Positions 9,076 to 17,136 of a stretch of 64,000 bases of DNA are shown here, piece by piece (the stretch's first letter is position 1; the number at the start of each line of letters is the position of its first letter). The translations under genes and the position numbers were made by a program. The stretch is from positions 29,251 through 93,250 of the forward strand of contig NZ_JABBGF010000005.1 of NCBI RefSeq assembly GCF_012927265.1, read 5' to 3'. Under the pieces are notes generated by a model. The model was not told the DNA's origin and ran no database searches. It worked only from the letters and a program-made list of their open reading frames with translations. This stretch comes from Chryseobacterium cheonjiense. GTDB taxonomy: Bacteria > Bacteroidota > Bacteroidia > Flavobacteriales > Weeksellaceae.

Positions 9076-9275
9076 ACCAATATTATAAATAGTGTTAGAG
9101 AAAATATGTCTTACGATGGGCAGCTTGTTTAAAAGAAACGTACTTTTCCGCAAAGTTGAAATTATAATTGAGCATATTTAAGGAGCAAAGAATTAATCAA
9201 CAAGTTGATTCGATGAAGCTTATTATTTAACTGCAACAAGAATCTAGATCGATTAAGGTTAATTAATTCAAAAAA

Positions 9276-9297
9276 AGCTCTCTTTTTTAAGAGAGCT
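9276..9297 (-). terminator. Intrinsic terminator of the pirin gene
   Basis: AGCTCTCTT pairs with AAGAGAGCT (9276-9284 with 9289-9297), followed on the minus strand by seven T residues. It lies about 40 bp past the pirin stop codon. Confidence 0.9.
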
Positions 9298-9339
9298 CAC
9301 CAACAATATTTATGAACCAGGTTCATGAATTTATTTATA

Positions 9340-10215
9340 TTACATTGTCATCGGAACGTCCATGAGAAGAATTTCCGTGTTTTCGGATGTCGCTTTAATG
9401 CGAAGCTCATTAATATCCCAAACTCCGAAACCATCTCTTTCTTCCAGCTTTTGACCTTCGATTTCCGCACTTCCCTTAATGATAAAAGCATAAACACCGT
9501 TTCCTTTTTTCTTTAATTGATAATTGGTTTCAATATTATCTTCAAAATTACCTAAGTGAAACCATGCATCCTGATGAATCCAAACTCCCTCGTCATCGGG
9601 ATTTGGAGAAAGGATTTGCTGGAATTTATTTTTGCTTTTCGTTTTGTCTAATGTAATCTGGTCATATCTCGGCGTAACGTTTCTTTTATTCGGATATACC
9701 CAGATCTGGAGGAATTTCACCAACTGATCCTGATTCTTATTGAATTCACTGTGCATGATACCTGTTCCCGCGCTCATCACCTGGATATCACCGCTTCTGA
9801 TGATAGCCGAATTTCCCATGCTATCTTTGTGTTCCAGATCGCCTTCCAACGGAATGCTGATGATCTCCATATTGTCGTGAGGATGTGTTCCGAAGCCTCT
9901 TCCTGCCTCCACTTTATCATCATTTAAAACCCTTAACACCCCGAAATGCATTCTTTCCGGATTGTGATAATTGGCAAAACTAAAGGTATGATTGCTCACC
10001 AGCCAGCCATGGTCTGCTTTTCCTCTGGTATCTGCTTTATGAATAACGGAATTGTCTTTGATCTTTGATTCGGGGTTGGGAAGATGGTTGTAGCCAATCG
10101 GTTCCAACGGTTCGATCTCATCGATCTCATTTTTCATGGTGTTTCCCAAGGATGCTGACGCCACAAACATTCCTGTTCCCAATAATCCTTTTTTTAAAAA
10201 ATCTTTTCTGTCCAT
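9340..10215 (-). CDS. Pirin family protein with an N-terminal Tat-like leader
   Basis: A 291-residue bicupin of the pirin family; bacterial members bind a metal and some act as quercetin dioxygenases. An N-terminal stretch (MDRKDFLKKGLLGTGMFVAS) resembles a Tat signal but lacks the twin arginine (DRKDF). The pirin N-cupin is clear: GWLVSNHTFSFANYHNPERM, RGFGTHPHDNMEIIS with metal-binding His residues, GTGIMHSEFN. The C-terminal half carries LQIWVYPNKRNVTPRYDQ. Its promoter carries the same operator-like motif, at the same distance from the -7 box, as the dioxygenase at 17137-18066, suggesting co-regulation under quinone or flavonoid stress. Confidence 0.92.
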   Translation of the reverse strand: MDRKDFLKKGLLGTGMFVASASLGNTMKNEIDEIEPLEPIGYNHLPNPESKIKDNSVIHKADTRGKADHGWLVSNHTFSFANYHNPERMHFGVLRVLNDDKVEAGRGFGTHPHDNMEIISIPLEGDLEHKDSMGNSAIIRSGDIQVMSAGTGIMHSEFNKNQDQLVKFLQIWVYPNKRNVTPRYDQITLDKTKSKNKFQQILSPNPDDEGVWIHQDAWFHLGNFEDNIETNYQLKKKGNGVYAFIIKGSAEIEGQKLEERDGFGVWDINELRIKATSENTEILLMDVPMTM

Positions 10216-10246
10216 ATCTGGTGTGTATTTATTCGTTTTGATAGGA

Positions 10247-10296
10247 CAAATTTAGGTTGGTGGGATTTGCTGTGCATTTAACTAGTTTAATAAATG
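10247..10296 (-). promoter_or_regulatory. Promoter and putative operator of the pirin gene
   Basis: On the minus strand the -7 box TAAATTTG is the complement of 10247-10254. The plus-strand motif ATTTAACTAGTTTAATAAAT (within 10275-10296), centred on AACTAGTT, covers the -33 region. The same motif occurs at 18114-18135 with an identical 20-bp gap to a TACATTTG box. Confidence 0.7.
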
Positions 10297-10301
10297 TGAT
10301 T

Positions 10302-10590
10302 ATTTTCTTTTGTCTTAAAACAAAAGAAACAAAAGTTCAAGACTGGAACCTGAATGCTAAAAAATATTTTTATTCTCTAAAAATCCCAAAACTCGTGCGA
10401 GTTCACTATTGATTCTTCGGTTTATTATTGCTGTCGCACTCAGACAGTGGGATTTTCTTTACGTTCATAAAAGTATTTTTCTTAACGCTTCAGTTTCCTA
10501 AGTCGGTTTATAGTGTGATGTTTAGGGTTTGATTGCTTTGCGCCTAGAATGACAGAGTATGTTACATGAATTTGTCATTCTGAAAGAATC
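10302..10590 (+). repeat. ~310-bp dispersed repeat, copy A
   Basis: The unit begins with the palindrome TTTCTTTTGT-N6-ACAAAAGAAA, then AAAGTTCAAGACTGGAACC, and ends with an AGAATGACA...TGTCATTCT hairpin and GAAAGAATCTCAAC. No real coding frame exists. Copy B begins about 308 bp later. Confidence 0.9.
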
Positions 10591-10609
10591 TCAACATATT
10601 TTTAAACAA

Positions 10610-10870
10610 TTTTTCTTTTGCCTTAAAACAAAGAAACAAAAAGTTCAAGACTGGAACCTGAATGCTAAAAAATATTTTTATTCTCTAAAAATCCCAAAAC
10701 TCGTGCGAATTTACTATGGGTTCTTCGGTTTATTATTGCTGTCGCACTCAGACAGTGGGGTTTTCTTTACGTTCATAAAATTATTTTTCTTAACGCTTCA
10801 GTTTCCTAGGTCGATTGATAGTGTGATATTTGGAGATTCTTCGCTGCTTCGCGCTCAGAATGACAGAGTG
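10610..10870 (+). repeat. ~310-bp dispersed repeat, copy B
   Basis: Direct tandem copy of the unit at 10302, beginning TTTTTCTTTTGCCTTAAAAC and ending in GCTCAGAATGACAGAGTG. It is closest to copy A. It lacks the final GTCATTCTGAAAGAATCTC part. Confidence 0.88.
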
Positions 10871-10917
10871 TCAAACCATTAACCATGAAAAGAAATTGGG
10901 TGATAAAACCACCCCGT

Positions 10918-10958
10918 CAAAAATTCTGCAAATTTTTGCCACCCCTCCTTAGGAGGGG
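10918..10958. repeat. Double-hairpin intergenic element
   Basis: CAAAAATT pairs with AATTTTTG (10918-10938), followed by CCCCTCC-TTA-GGAGGGG (10942-10958). It lies 27 bp past the Crp-family stop codon. The lack of a T-run on the minus strand argues for a repeat element rather than a simple terminator. Confidence 0.6.
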
Positions 10959-10984
10959 AATTGTGCGGATCTTGATTTTGAAAA

Positions 10985-11569
10985 TTATTTTTGCTTGGAA
11001 GCGAGGCGTTTTCGGATGGTGCTTACGAATTCTTTGGAAACGCCGAGATAGGAAGCGATATAGTATTGTGCCACTCTTTGCGGAATGGATGGATAAACTT
11101 TTATAAATTCCAGGTACCGGTCTGAAGCACTTTTGGAAATGGTATTGACCAGCCGGTGCTGCAGGGTAGAAAGATTTCGCTGAACAAGCATTCTGAAAAC
11201 CCTTTCGAACTTTGGAATTTCGGTTAATAGCTGTTCTTTGGTAGTCGGATTGAGCATATAAATTTCCGAGTCTTCCAGTGTTTCAATGTATAAACTGGAA
11301 GGCTTCTGATCCTGAAAAGAAGCAATATCACTGATCCACCAGTCTTCTATAGCAAACAGGATAGTGACCTCGAAACCATTATCATCAAGATAGTAAACTC
11401 GTACGCAGCCTTTCTGGATATACCCTTCGAACTGGCAGATTTCGCCTTCGCGCAGCAGGACCGTTTTCTTTGGAAAGGTCTGCAGGGTAAGCAAATTGTT
11501 AAAAAATTGTTCTTCTTTCGGATCAAGATCAATGAATCGTGTTACGTTTCCGATGATGTTTTCAGACAT
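10985..11569 (-). CDS. Crp/Fnr family transcriptional regulator
   Basis: A 194-residue one-component regulator. An N-terminal cyclic-nucleotide-binding-type beta-barrel (about 20-125; LLREGEICQFEGYIQKGCVRVY) is followed by the dimer helix and a C-terminal DNA-binding part (YYIASYLGVSKEFVSTIRKR). The Cys pattern for an iron-sulfur cluster of Fnr is absent. The gene lies 9 bp after a 103-residue gene of the same strand, and the pair sits between two blocks of 310-bp repeats. Target genes are not evident from the sequence. Confidence 0.87.
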   Translation of the reverse strand: MSENIIGNVTRFIDLDPKEEQFFNNLLTLQTFPKKTVLLREGEICQFEGYIQKGCVRVYYLDDNGFEVTILFAIEDWWISDIASFQDQKPSSLYIETLEDSEIYMLNPTTKEQLLTEIPKFERVFRMLVQRNLSTLQHRLVNTISKSASDRYLEFIKVYPSIPQRVAQYYIASYLGVSKEFVSTIRKRLASKQK

Positions 11570-11578
11570 AGATGCAGT

Positions 11579-11890
11579 TTAAGGCTGCAAATTAGGAAAA
11601 AGTGTGTAAACTTCGTTCTTTAATAATCCGCTTCCTCCGCCATAATGCTCAATAACTTTTACATTTTTATCCAGCTTTTCACAAAACGTTTTGATGTCTT
11701 CCTCAAATTGTTCTTCCAAACCTGAACTCAAAAGAACAATATTTACATCCGTATTTCTGATGGTATCATAGCATGCATTCTCGTCCGTTTGGATGGTTGC
11801 ATTCCATCCTTCATTGTTTTCAATGATTCTTTTCAGGGTATCAAGAATCTCCTGATTTTTTCCGATGACTAAGAAGTGTAAGGTATTCAT
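11579..11890 (-). CDS. Small protein resembling a degenerate receiver domain
   Basis: 103 residues, no signal peptide. The pattern (hydrophobic strand LHFLVIGKNQEILDTLKRII, then VNIVLLSSGLEEQFEEDI) resembles the first half of a CheY-like receiver. The acidic pocket is replaced by Lys-Asn and the phospho-acceptor Asp position by Ser, so phosphorylation is unlikely. It is 9 bp upstream of the Crp-family gene, so the two are probably one operon. The receiver-like reading is an inference; no exact family was recognised. Confidence 0.65.
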   Translation of the reverse strand: MNTLHFLVIGKNQEILDTLKRIIENNEGWNATIQTDENACYDTIRNTDVNIVLLSSGLEEQFEEDIKTFCEKLDKNVKVIEHYGGGSGLLKNEVYTLFPNLQP

Positions 11891-11964
11891 TTTTGATTGT
11901 TTATTTTATGTTGGTTTGAACACTAAAGGCACTAAGATACTTTTTAATACTTTCTGTTTTTAAG

Positions 11965-12170
11965 GTTCACAAAGCCGTTTTAATTATAAGAGGCACAGAG
12001 ATTTGATTGATTATTTTTTTTCAATACTCTCGAGTTGAATCTTTCGAAGCCTCTCAATTTCAGCCTTTGCCTGTACTTATGAACACGAAGTTCACAATGA
12101 TTTCTATCTACTAATTGATTCAAGTTTCACAAAGCCGTTCTACTTATAAGAGGACACAAAGATTTGATTC
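11965..12170 (+). repeat. Pair of ~46-bp direct repeats in the nhaP 3' spacer
   Basis: TTCACAAAGCCGTT...TATAAGAGG...ATTTGATT occurs at 11965-12010 and again at 12125-12170, about 160 bp apart. The gap 11891-12216 holds these repeats and no convincing gene. Confidence 0.75.
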
Positions 12171-12216
12171 TAAACCTTACCTCAATCTACATCACAGCCT
12201 CAACCTTCGATTTACT

Positions 12217-13827
12217 CTACAAATGCTTGCTTCCCGTGATCTTTAATTCATTTAAATCCAACTGTGATTCTGCTTTTCGAATCTCATCATCACTGAAGCG
12301 TTTCTCTCTCTTCATTTTAAACAGTTCTTTTCGCTGCAGTGAAAAGATATCCAACATGATCTGATGATATTCTCTAAGGTCATTCTGCCTGTTGGCGCAC
12401 ATCTCAATAGAGCTTAAATGATTTTTGTGAAGCTCAATATCATTTTCAACAGTATTTTTAAAATTTTCAACAAGACTATTGTTATTGATATTCATCTGGT
12501 ATTTTTCATGCAGTGTATTAAGTGCGAGCTTATCAAGCCTGATCTGGATACCCGCCTGCTGTTCATGGGATGGCAGGATGGGATCAATCTCTTCAATTTT
12601 AGTAAGTCTGATAATTAAAGGAAGCGTAAGCCCCTGAAAAACCAGGGTCACAAAAATAACAACAAAGGTGATAAACAGGATGAGGTTTCGCATAGGAAAT
12701 TCCGACTGTTCATTCATCATAACTGGAATCGAAAGCGCTGTTGCCAAAGAAACCACTCCTCTCATTCCCGCCCAACCGATAATCAGCGGATTTTTCCAGC
12801 CCGGTGTCGGATCTTTCCGTATATTTTTACTGAGCCATCTCGGGATGTGCGCTACAGGATAGATCCATAACATTCTTACCACAATAACGATGGCGCTGAT
12901 GATGAGTCCGTACTTTATGCCTTCCATTAAAGAGGTTTCCCCGAGACCGTTGATAATATCGGGAAGCTGAAGACCTATCAGTACAAAAACCAATGCATTC
13001 ATCACAAAAATAAGGGTATTCCAGACTCCGAGCATGTTGACTCTTGTTGTTCCGGTTTTGAATATTTCATGGGCACGGAATGACATGAATAAGCCTCCAC
13101 TCACGACAGCCATAACCCCCGAGAAATGAAAGTGTTCTGCAGAGAGGAATAAAATATACGGTGTAATGACCGTTAGGGCTGCATCAATGGCCGGTGTTGT
13201 CGGCAAAAATCTGTGAATGGCATAGAAGATATGTGCTCCGGCAATTCCTACTACCACACCCATTCCTGCTACAAGAAAAAACTGCCCGGTTGCTTCCTGC
13301 ATAGAAAATGCTCCGGTCATTACCGCGGCAAGGGCAAACCTGAAAACAATCAGAGAAGAAGCATCATTAATCAGACTTTCACCCTCTAATATAGCAATGG
13401 TACGTTTAGGAACCTTAAGTCCTTTTAAAACAGTAGTCGCCGCCACAGCATCGGGAGGAGAAACGATGCCTCCCAGTAAAAAACCCAACGCCAGGGTAAA
13501 GCCCGGAATTAAAGCCTGTGAAGCAAATGCTACTACAAGGGAAGTGAGAAAAACCAATCCGAAAGCTAAAAGACTGATGGTTCTTTTCCATTTCCAAAAG
13601 TCATTCCATGAAGTGTACCAGGCTGCTTCATACAGAAGCGGCGGAAGGAAAATCAGGAATATGATTTCCGGATCTAATTTTAAAACAGGAACTCCTGGAA
13701 TAAAACTGATGCCCAACCCTGCCAGTACCAGAAATATGGGATAGGCAATTTTTATTCGCTGCGCCAGCATCACGAGAAGCATCACGATGAGGAGGAGGCC
13801 TAGTATAAGGAGTAGTTGTTCGTGCAT
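12217..13827 (-). CDS. Na+/H+ antiporter (CPA1/NhaP-like)
   Basis: A 536-residue inner-membrane cation/proton antiporter with about 12 transmembrane helices. The conserved core includes FLPPLLYEAAW, GFLLGGIVSPPDAVAA with the ND-type/PPD motif, ILEGESLINDASSLIVFRFA with the GESLxND signature, and GWAGMRGVVSLATALSIP. A charged cytoplasmic C-terminal tail of about 130 residues follows (from IEEIDPILPSHEQQ). It should export Na+ or K+ in exchange for protons. The gene stands between two 310-bp repeat blocks along with the Crp-family operon. Confidence 0.93.
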   Translation of the reverse strand: MHEQLLLILGLLLIVMLLVMLAQRIKIAYPIFLVLAGLGISFIPGVPVLKLDPEIIFLIFLPPLLYEAAWYTSWNDFWKWKRTISLLAFGLVFLTSLVVAFASQALIPGFTLALGFLLGGIVSPPDAVAATTVLKGLKVPKRTIAILEGESLINDASSLIVFRFALAAVMTGAFSMQEATGQFFLVAGMGVVVGIAGAHIFYAIHRFLPTTPAIDAALTVITPYILFLSAEHFHFSGVMAVVSGGLFMSFRAHEIFKTGTTRVNMLGVWNTLIFVMNALVFVLIGLQLPDIINGLGETSLMEGIKYGLIISAIVIVVRMLWIYPVAHIPRWLSKNIRKDPTPGWKNPLIIGWAGMRGVVSLATALSIPVMMNEQSEFPMRNLILFITFVVIFVTLVFQGLTLPLIIRLTKIEEIDPILPSHEQQAGIQIRLDKLALNTLHEKYQMNINNNSLVENFKNTVENDIELHKNHLSSIEMCANRQNDLREYHQIMLDIFSLQRKELFKMKREKRFSDDEIRKAESQLDLNELKITGSKHL

Positions 13828-13850
13828 GGTTTTTATTTTCTATATGTTAA

Positions 13851-14161
13851 TTTCTTTTGTCTTAAAACAAAAGAAACAAAAGTTCAAGACTGGAACCTTC
13901 CACTAAAAATTCCTTTTGCTCTCTAAAAATTCTAAAACTTGCGCGAGTTCACTATTGGTTCTTCGGTTCTATATTTTGTCGCGCTTCGAACAGTAGAATT
14001 TTCTTAACGTTCGCAAAAGTAATTTTCTTTACGCTTCAGCTTCCTAGGTCGTTTTTTATATTATTGTGAATAAAGATCCTTCGACTGCTTCGAGCTCAGG
14101 ATGACAGAGTATATTATGTGACTGTGTCATTCTGGAAGAATCTCAACTTCTTTTAATTACA
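13851..14161 (+). repeat. ~310-bp dispersed repeat, copy C
   Basis: Starts TTTCTTTTGTCTTAAAACAA and ends GTCATTCTGGAAGAATCTC plus AACTTCTTTTAATTACAT. Copies C, D and E are head-to-tail at periods of 311 and 309 bp. They form a subfamily with CTTGCGCGAGTTC and GTCGCGCTTCG, distinct from A/B. Confidence 0.92.
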
Positions 14162-14470
14162 TTTTCTTTTGTCTTAAAACAAAAGAAACAAAAGTTCAAG
14201 ACTGGACCTTCCGCTAAAAATTCCTTTTGCTCTCTAAAAATTCTAAAACTTGCGCGAGTTCACTATTGGTTCTTCGGTTATATTTTGTCGCGCTTCGGAC
14301 AGTAGAATTTTCTTTACGTTCGCAAAAGTAATTTTCTTTACGCTTCAGTTTCCTAGGTTGTTTTTTATATTATTGTGAATAAAGATCCTTCGACTGCTTC
14401 ACGTTCAGGATGACAGAGTATATTATGTGACTGTGTCATTCTAAAAGAATCTCAACTTCTTTTAATTACA
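14162..14470 (+). repeat. ~310-bp dispersed repeat, copy D
   Basis: Nearly identical to copy C along its full length, in the same orientation. It includes GATCCTTCGACTGCTTCACG, GGATGACAGAG and the GTCATTCT return arm. Confidence 0.92.
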
Positions 14471-14665
14471 TTTTCTTTTGTCTTGAAACAAAAGAAACAA
14501 AGTTCAAGACTGGAACCTTACGCTAAAAATCCTTTTGCTCTAAAAATTCTAAAACTTGCGCGAGTTCACTATTGGTCCTTCGGTTTTATATTTTTGTCGC
14601 GCTTCGGACAGTAGAATTTCTTTACGTTCGCAAAAGTAATTTTCTTTACGCTTCATTTCCCCCGG
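14471..14665 (+). repeat. ~310-bp dispersed repeat, copy E (3'-truncated)
   Basis: Matches copies C and D up to ACGCTTCATTTCC, then stops before the GATCCTTCGACTGC part. The gap 13828-14734 is made almost wholly of copies C-E and has no gene. Confidence 0.9.
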
Positions 14666-14734
14666 TCATTTTCTTTAATTTATTTACTCTTTTGTTATTG
14701 GTTATCTATCCGTCTAATATCTTGCGGTCTTTTC

Positions 14735-15082
14735 TTACAAATGTATGAATAATGACGTTCTCTCTTTTTTCTCGAGATTCCTGGTTTTATGGCCTTTTCC
14801 GGTTGTGTCTTCTACCAGGAGAATCTCGCCGGTCTGAAACTGACGGAACTCTCCGAGTGAGGTTTCTATTTCAACACCTCCATCCAAAAGCACAATGAAT
14901 TGCTTCTGCGGGGCATGATGAAAATCGTAATCATAATCTGCGGAAACTTTTCTGAACTGTAATTTTTTAACTTCAAAATTTTCGGATAAATATCCTATTT
15001 CACCCTGATCGACTAAAGGAATTTCAAGATCTTCAAAATGAGATTCGCCTTTTTCGTCACTAAATATTCTTGTGATCTTCAT
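14735..15082 (-). CDS. Cupin domain protein
   Basis: 115 residues forming one small cupin barrel (YDYDFHHAPQKQFIVLLDGG, then GEILLVEDTTGKGHKTRNL). Two His residues in FHHAP and one in GHKTR could bind a metal. No signal peptide. It is the last gene of a same-strand run of dioxygenase, acetyltransferase, dioxygenase, esterase and cupin, 37 bp after the esterase. Exact substrate is unknown; the context suggests small aromatic or quinone chemistry. Confidence 0.8.
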   Translation of the reverse strand: MKITRIFSDEKGESHFEDLEIPLVDQGEIGYLSENFEVKKLQFRKVSADYDYDFHHAPQKQFIVLLDGGVEIETSLGEFRQFQTGEILLVEDTTGKGHKTRNLEKKERTSLFIHL

Positions 15083-15119
15083 CTTTTTAAATTGGAAAAA
15101 ATAAATGTTAAGATTTTAT

Positions 15120-15740
15120 CTATACAAAAATCAGTGAATTCGCCAGTTCAAGCTCTTCTTCATTAATAGAATGTCCGAAATTCTGATACACTTTTTCGGT
15201 AACGTCTGCATTCATTTCCCGGAGAATATTAGCCGTTGCATATACTCTTTCTACCGGTACATGAAAATCCGGATTGCTGGTTGCTAACAAAACAGGTGTT
15301 TGTGCAAAATCTCCTCTGTAATTTTCCCGGTTGATCTTTTCACCAATCACCCCACCGATAATGGCTGCCGCCCCACCGAATTTCTGTGCATTTCTTGCTA
15401 AAAACTCCAGCGTAAGACAGGCTCCCTGTGAAAATCCGAAGAAATAAATGTTTTCTGGTTTAATATTTTCGGCTAAAGCCTTTTCAACGGTTTTTCCAAT
15501 CGTTTCCACTGCTGAAGAGAGCCACGGCTCATTCTGTTCGGCCGGAGCGATGAAGGAAAACGGATACCAGCTGCCGTTGGTAGCCTGGGGAGCGAGCAGT
15601 GCATAGTCTTTCACATTTAAATACTGTGACAAGCTTAAAATATCCTGTGCGCTTCCACCTCTTCCATGCACCATAATCAACACTTTTGCTGCTTCATTCA
15701 ATGGTTTTCCTGCTGTTTTTATATCTAAAATATGACTCAT
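15120..15740 (-). CDS. Alpha/beta hydrolase, phospholipase/carboxylesterase (MhqD-like)
   Basis: A 206-residue cytosolic serine esterase. VLIMVHGRGGSAQDIL forms the oxyanion region, FFGFSQGACLTLEF holds the nucleophile Ser in GFSQG, and the C-terminal FGHSINEEEL holds the catalytic His. The Asp is probably in LATSNPDFHVPVERV. It starts 3 bp after a ring-cleaving dioxygenase stop. In B. subtilis the paralogous pair MhqO/MhqD detoxifies quinones and catechols, and the same pairing here supports that role by context. Confidence 0.88.
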   Translation of the reverse strand: MSHILDIKTAGKPLNEAAKVLIMVHGRGGSAQDILSLSQYLNVKDYALLAPQATNGSWYPFSFIAPAEQNEPWLSSAVETIGKTVEKALAENIKPENIYFFGFSQGACLTLEFLARNAQKFGGAAAIIGGVIGEKINRENYRGDFAQTPVLLATSNPDFHVPVERVYATANILREMNADVTEKVYQNFGHSINEEELELANSLIFV

Positions 15741-15743
15741 GAT

Positions 15744-16697
15744 TTATCTGTATTTTTCTGTTGGATAAATAAATTTCGGGAGAACTTCTACCAAATGTTC
15801 TCTTTTTTCTTCAAACTGTTGAGGAAGGTTTAAATGTTCACCCAATGAAGCAAGTTCCTCATCAACATCAAATCCGGGACCTGAAGTAGCGATTTCAAAC
15901 AAAACACCGCCCGGCTCTTTGAAATATACGGAAGTGAAATATTTACGGTCTTTCACTTCAGTATGTTCCAATCCGAATGTATTGAGTTTTTCAATCATCT
16001 CAAGCTGGGTTTGTGCGTCGGGAGTAGCGAAGGCAACGTGATGAACTGTTCCTCTTCCGGCAAGTCCTTTCAAAGCATTCGGGGTGCAAACGAGATCAAC
16101 ATATTTTCCCGGGGCATCTTCCGCGGCGTATCTGAACCGGTCTGAACTTTCCGCAATAAGCTGATGATTCATCTGGGTAATGAGCAGCGCTGCAGTTCTT
16201 TCATAAGCATCCAGCCAGATTTCCACATGATGAATTCCTTTGATGGCAAAATCTTTTGGGATAAAATGATTGTTGTATCCTTTACGATCATCCTTATCAT
16301 TAAAAACCAATTCCAGTCCGAGCCCATCAAAATCTTCAAGATAAATAAATACTTCCCCCGAAAATCTTTGCTGTGGATGTTTGAAAGGAATATTAAACTG
16401 ATTCAAGCGATTCATCCAATAGTCGAGCGCATCCATGGATATGGAAAACGCTGTTGTATTCAGCATACCCTTTCCGTGTCTTCCGTTGACAAGTCCTTTT
16501 CCGTATGGAAAAGTCGTCATAATCGTTCCCGGCGTTCCGAATTCGTCTCCGAAATAAAAATGGTAGACATCGGAATAATCGAAATTCACGGTCTTTTTTA
16601 CCAGCCGAAGTCCTAATACTCCGGTATAAAAGTCTATATTTTCTTGTGCATCGCCCGTGATGGCGGTAACGTGGTGAAGTCCTGTGATGAGGTTCAT
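15744..16697 (-). CDS. Ring-cleaving (VOC family) dioxygenase, MhqO-like, copy 2
   Basis: 317 residues with two glyoxalase/VOC modules. Metal ligands are visible as LHHVTAITGDAQENIDFYTG near the N-terminus, IHHVEIWL and TVHHVAFATPDAQTQ in the second module, and the late GGVLFEIATSGPGFDVDEE. The family cleaves aromatic rings or acts on thiol-quinone adducts with a divalent metal. A paralogue lies at 17137-18066. The esterase follows at 3 bp, so the two are translated together. Confidence 0.92.
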   Translation of the reverse strand: MNLITGLHHVTAITGDAQENIDFYTGVLGLRLVKKTVNFDYSDVYHFYFGDEFGTPGTIMTTFPYGKGLVNGRHGKGMLNTTAFSISMDALDYWMNRLNQFNIPFKHPQQRFSGEVFIYLEDFDGLGLELVFNDKDDRKGYNNHFIPKDFAIKGIHHVEIWLDAYERTAALLITQMNHQLIAESSDRFRYAAEDAPGKYVDLVCTPNALKGLAGRGTVHHVAFATPDAQTQLEMIEKLNTFGLEHTEVKDRKYFTSVYFKEPGGVLFEIATSGPGFDVDEELASLGEHLNLPQQFEEKREHLVEVLPKFIYPTEKYR

Positions 16698-16740
16698 AGT
16701 TTTGATTTGAGGTTGAAGTTAAGATTGAGGTTAAATGGAG

Positions 16741-17034
16741 TTATTCTGCTTTTAACCAAATGTCATTGTACAATTCGGGGTTTCTTTTGAACTGGGCATG
16801 AACATACGGACACAAGGGTACGATTTTAAGGTCGTTTTCTCTTGCATACGAAACCAGCTTATCCAATAATATTTTGGCAAAACCTTTTCCTGCATATTCT
16901 TCGCTGACTTCGGTATGATACACGGTCAATTTGTTTCCCATTACTGAAATATCCATTTTTCCGGCTTTGTTGTCGTCTGAAAAAAGCTGTATTTCACCTC
17001 TTACGTTTCCTAAAACTACTTTCGTTGTTTCCAT
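16741..17034 (-). CDS. GNAT-like N-acetyltransferase (YjdJ type)
   Basis: A short 97-residue acetyltransferase-like protein of the Gcn5-related family, in the reduced form. The family core VYHTEVSEEYAGKGFAKILL contains the acetyl-CoA-binding Q/RxxGxG/A variant. LKIVPLCPYVHAQFKRNPEL is the typical end. The acceptor is unknown. It lies between two dioxygenase genes, with a 56-bp heptanucleotide repeat 13 bp upstream of the start codon. Confidence 0.88.
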   Translation of the reverse strand: METTKVVLGNVRGEIQLFSDDNKAGKMDISVMGNKLTVYHTEVSEEYAGKGFAKILLDKLVSYARENDLKIVPLCPYVHAQFKRNPELYNDIWLKAE

Positions 17035-17046
17035 ATGTTTAAATTT

Positions 17047-17102
17047 TTATTGCTTATTGCTTATTGCTTATTGCTTATTGCTTATTGCTTATTGCTTATT
17101 GC
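17047..17102 (+). repeat. Simple sequence repeat, eight copies of TTATTGC
   Basis: The 7-bp unit TTATTGC is repeated eight times without error from 17047 to 17102. It occupies the 5' spacer of the acetyltransferase gene (start at 17034), between it and the upstream dioxygenase. Confidence 0.97.
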
Positions 17103-17136
17103 TAAGGTACATTGTTTATCAAAAAAGGATGATGAC

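Noticed and set aside
8821..9153. 110-codon minus-strand frame with a heptad-like repeated peptide
   Set aside because: It is a by-product of the 21-nt repeats; there is no suitable start or family, and the composition follows the repeat.
10559..10882. 107-codon plus-strand frame in the 310-bp repeat
   Set aside because: It lies inside copies A/B of a non-coding repeat and is not kept in copies C-E.
10885..11106. 73-codon plus-strand frame overlapping the Crp-family gene
   Set aside because: It runs through a double-hairpin repeat and antisense to a well-supported gene.
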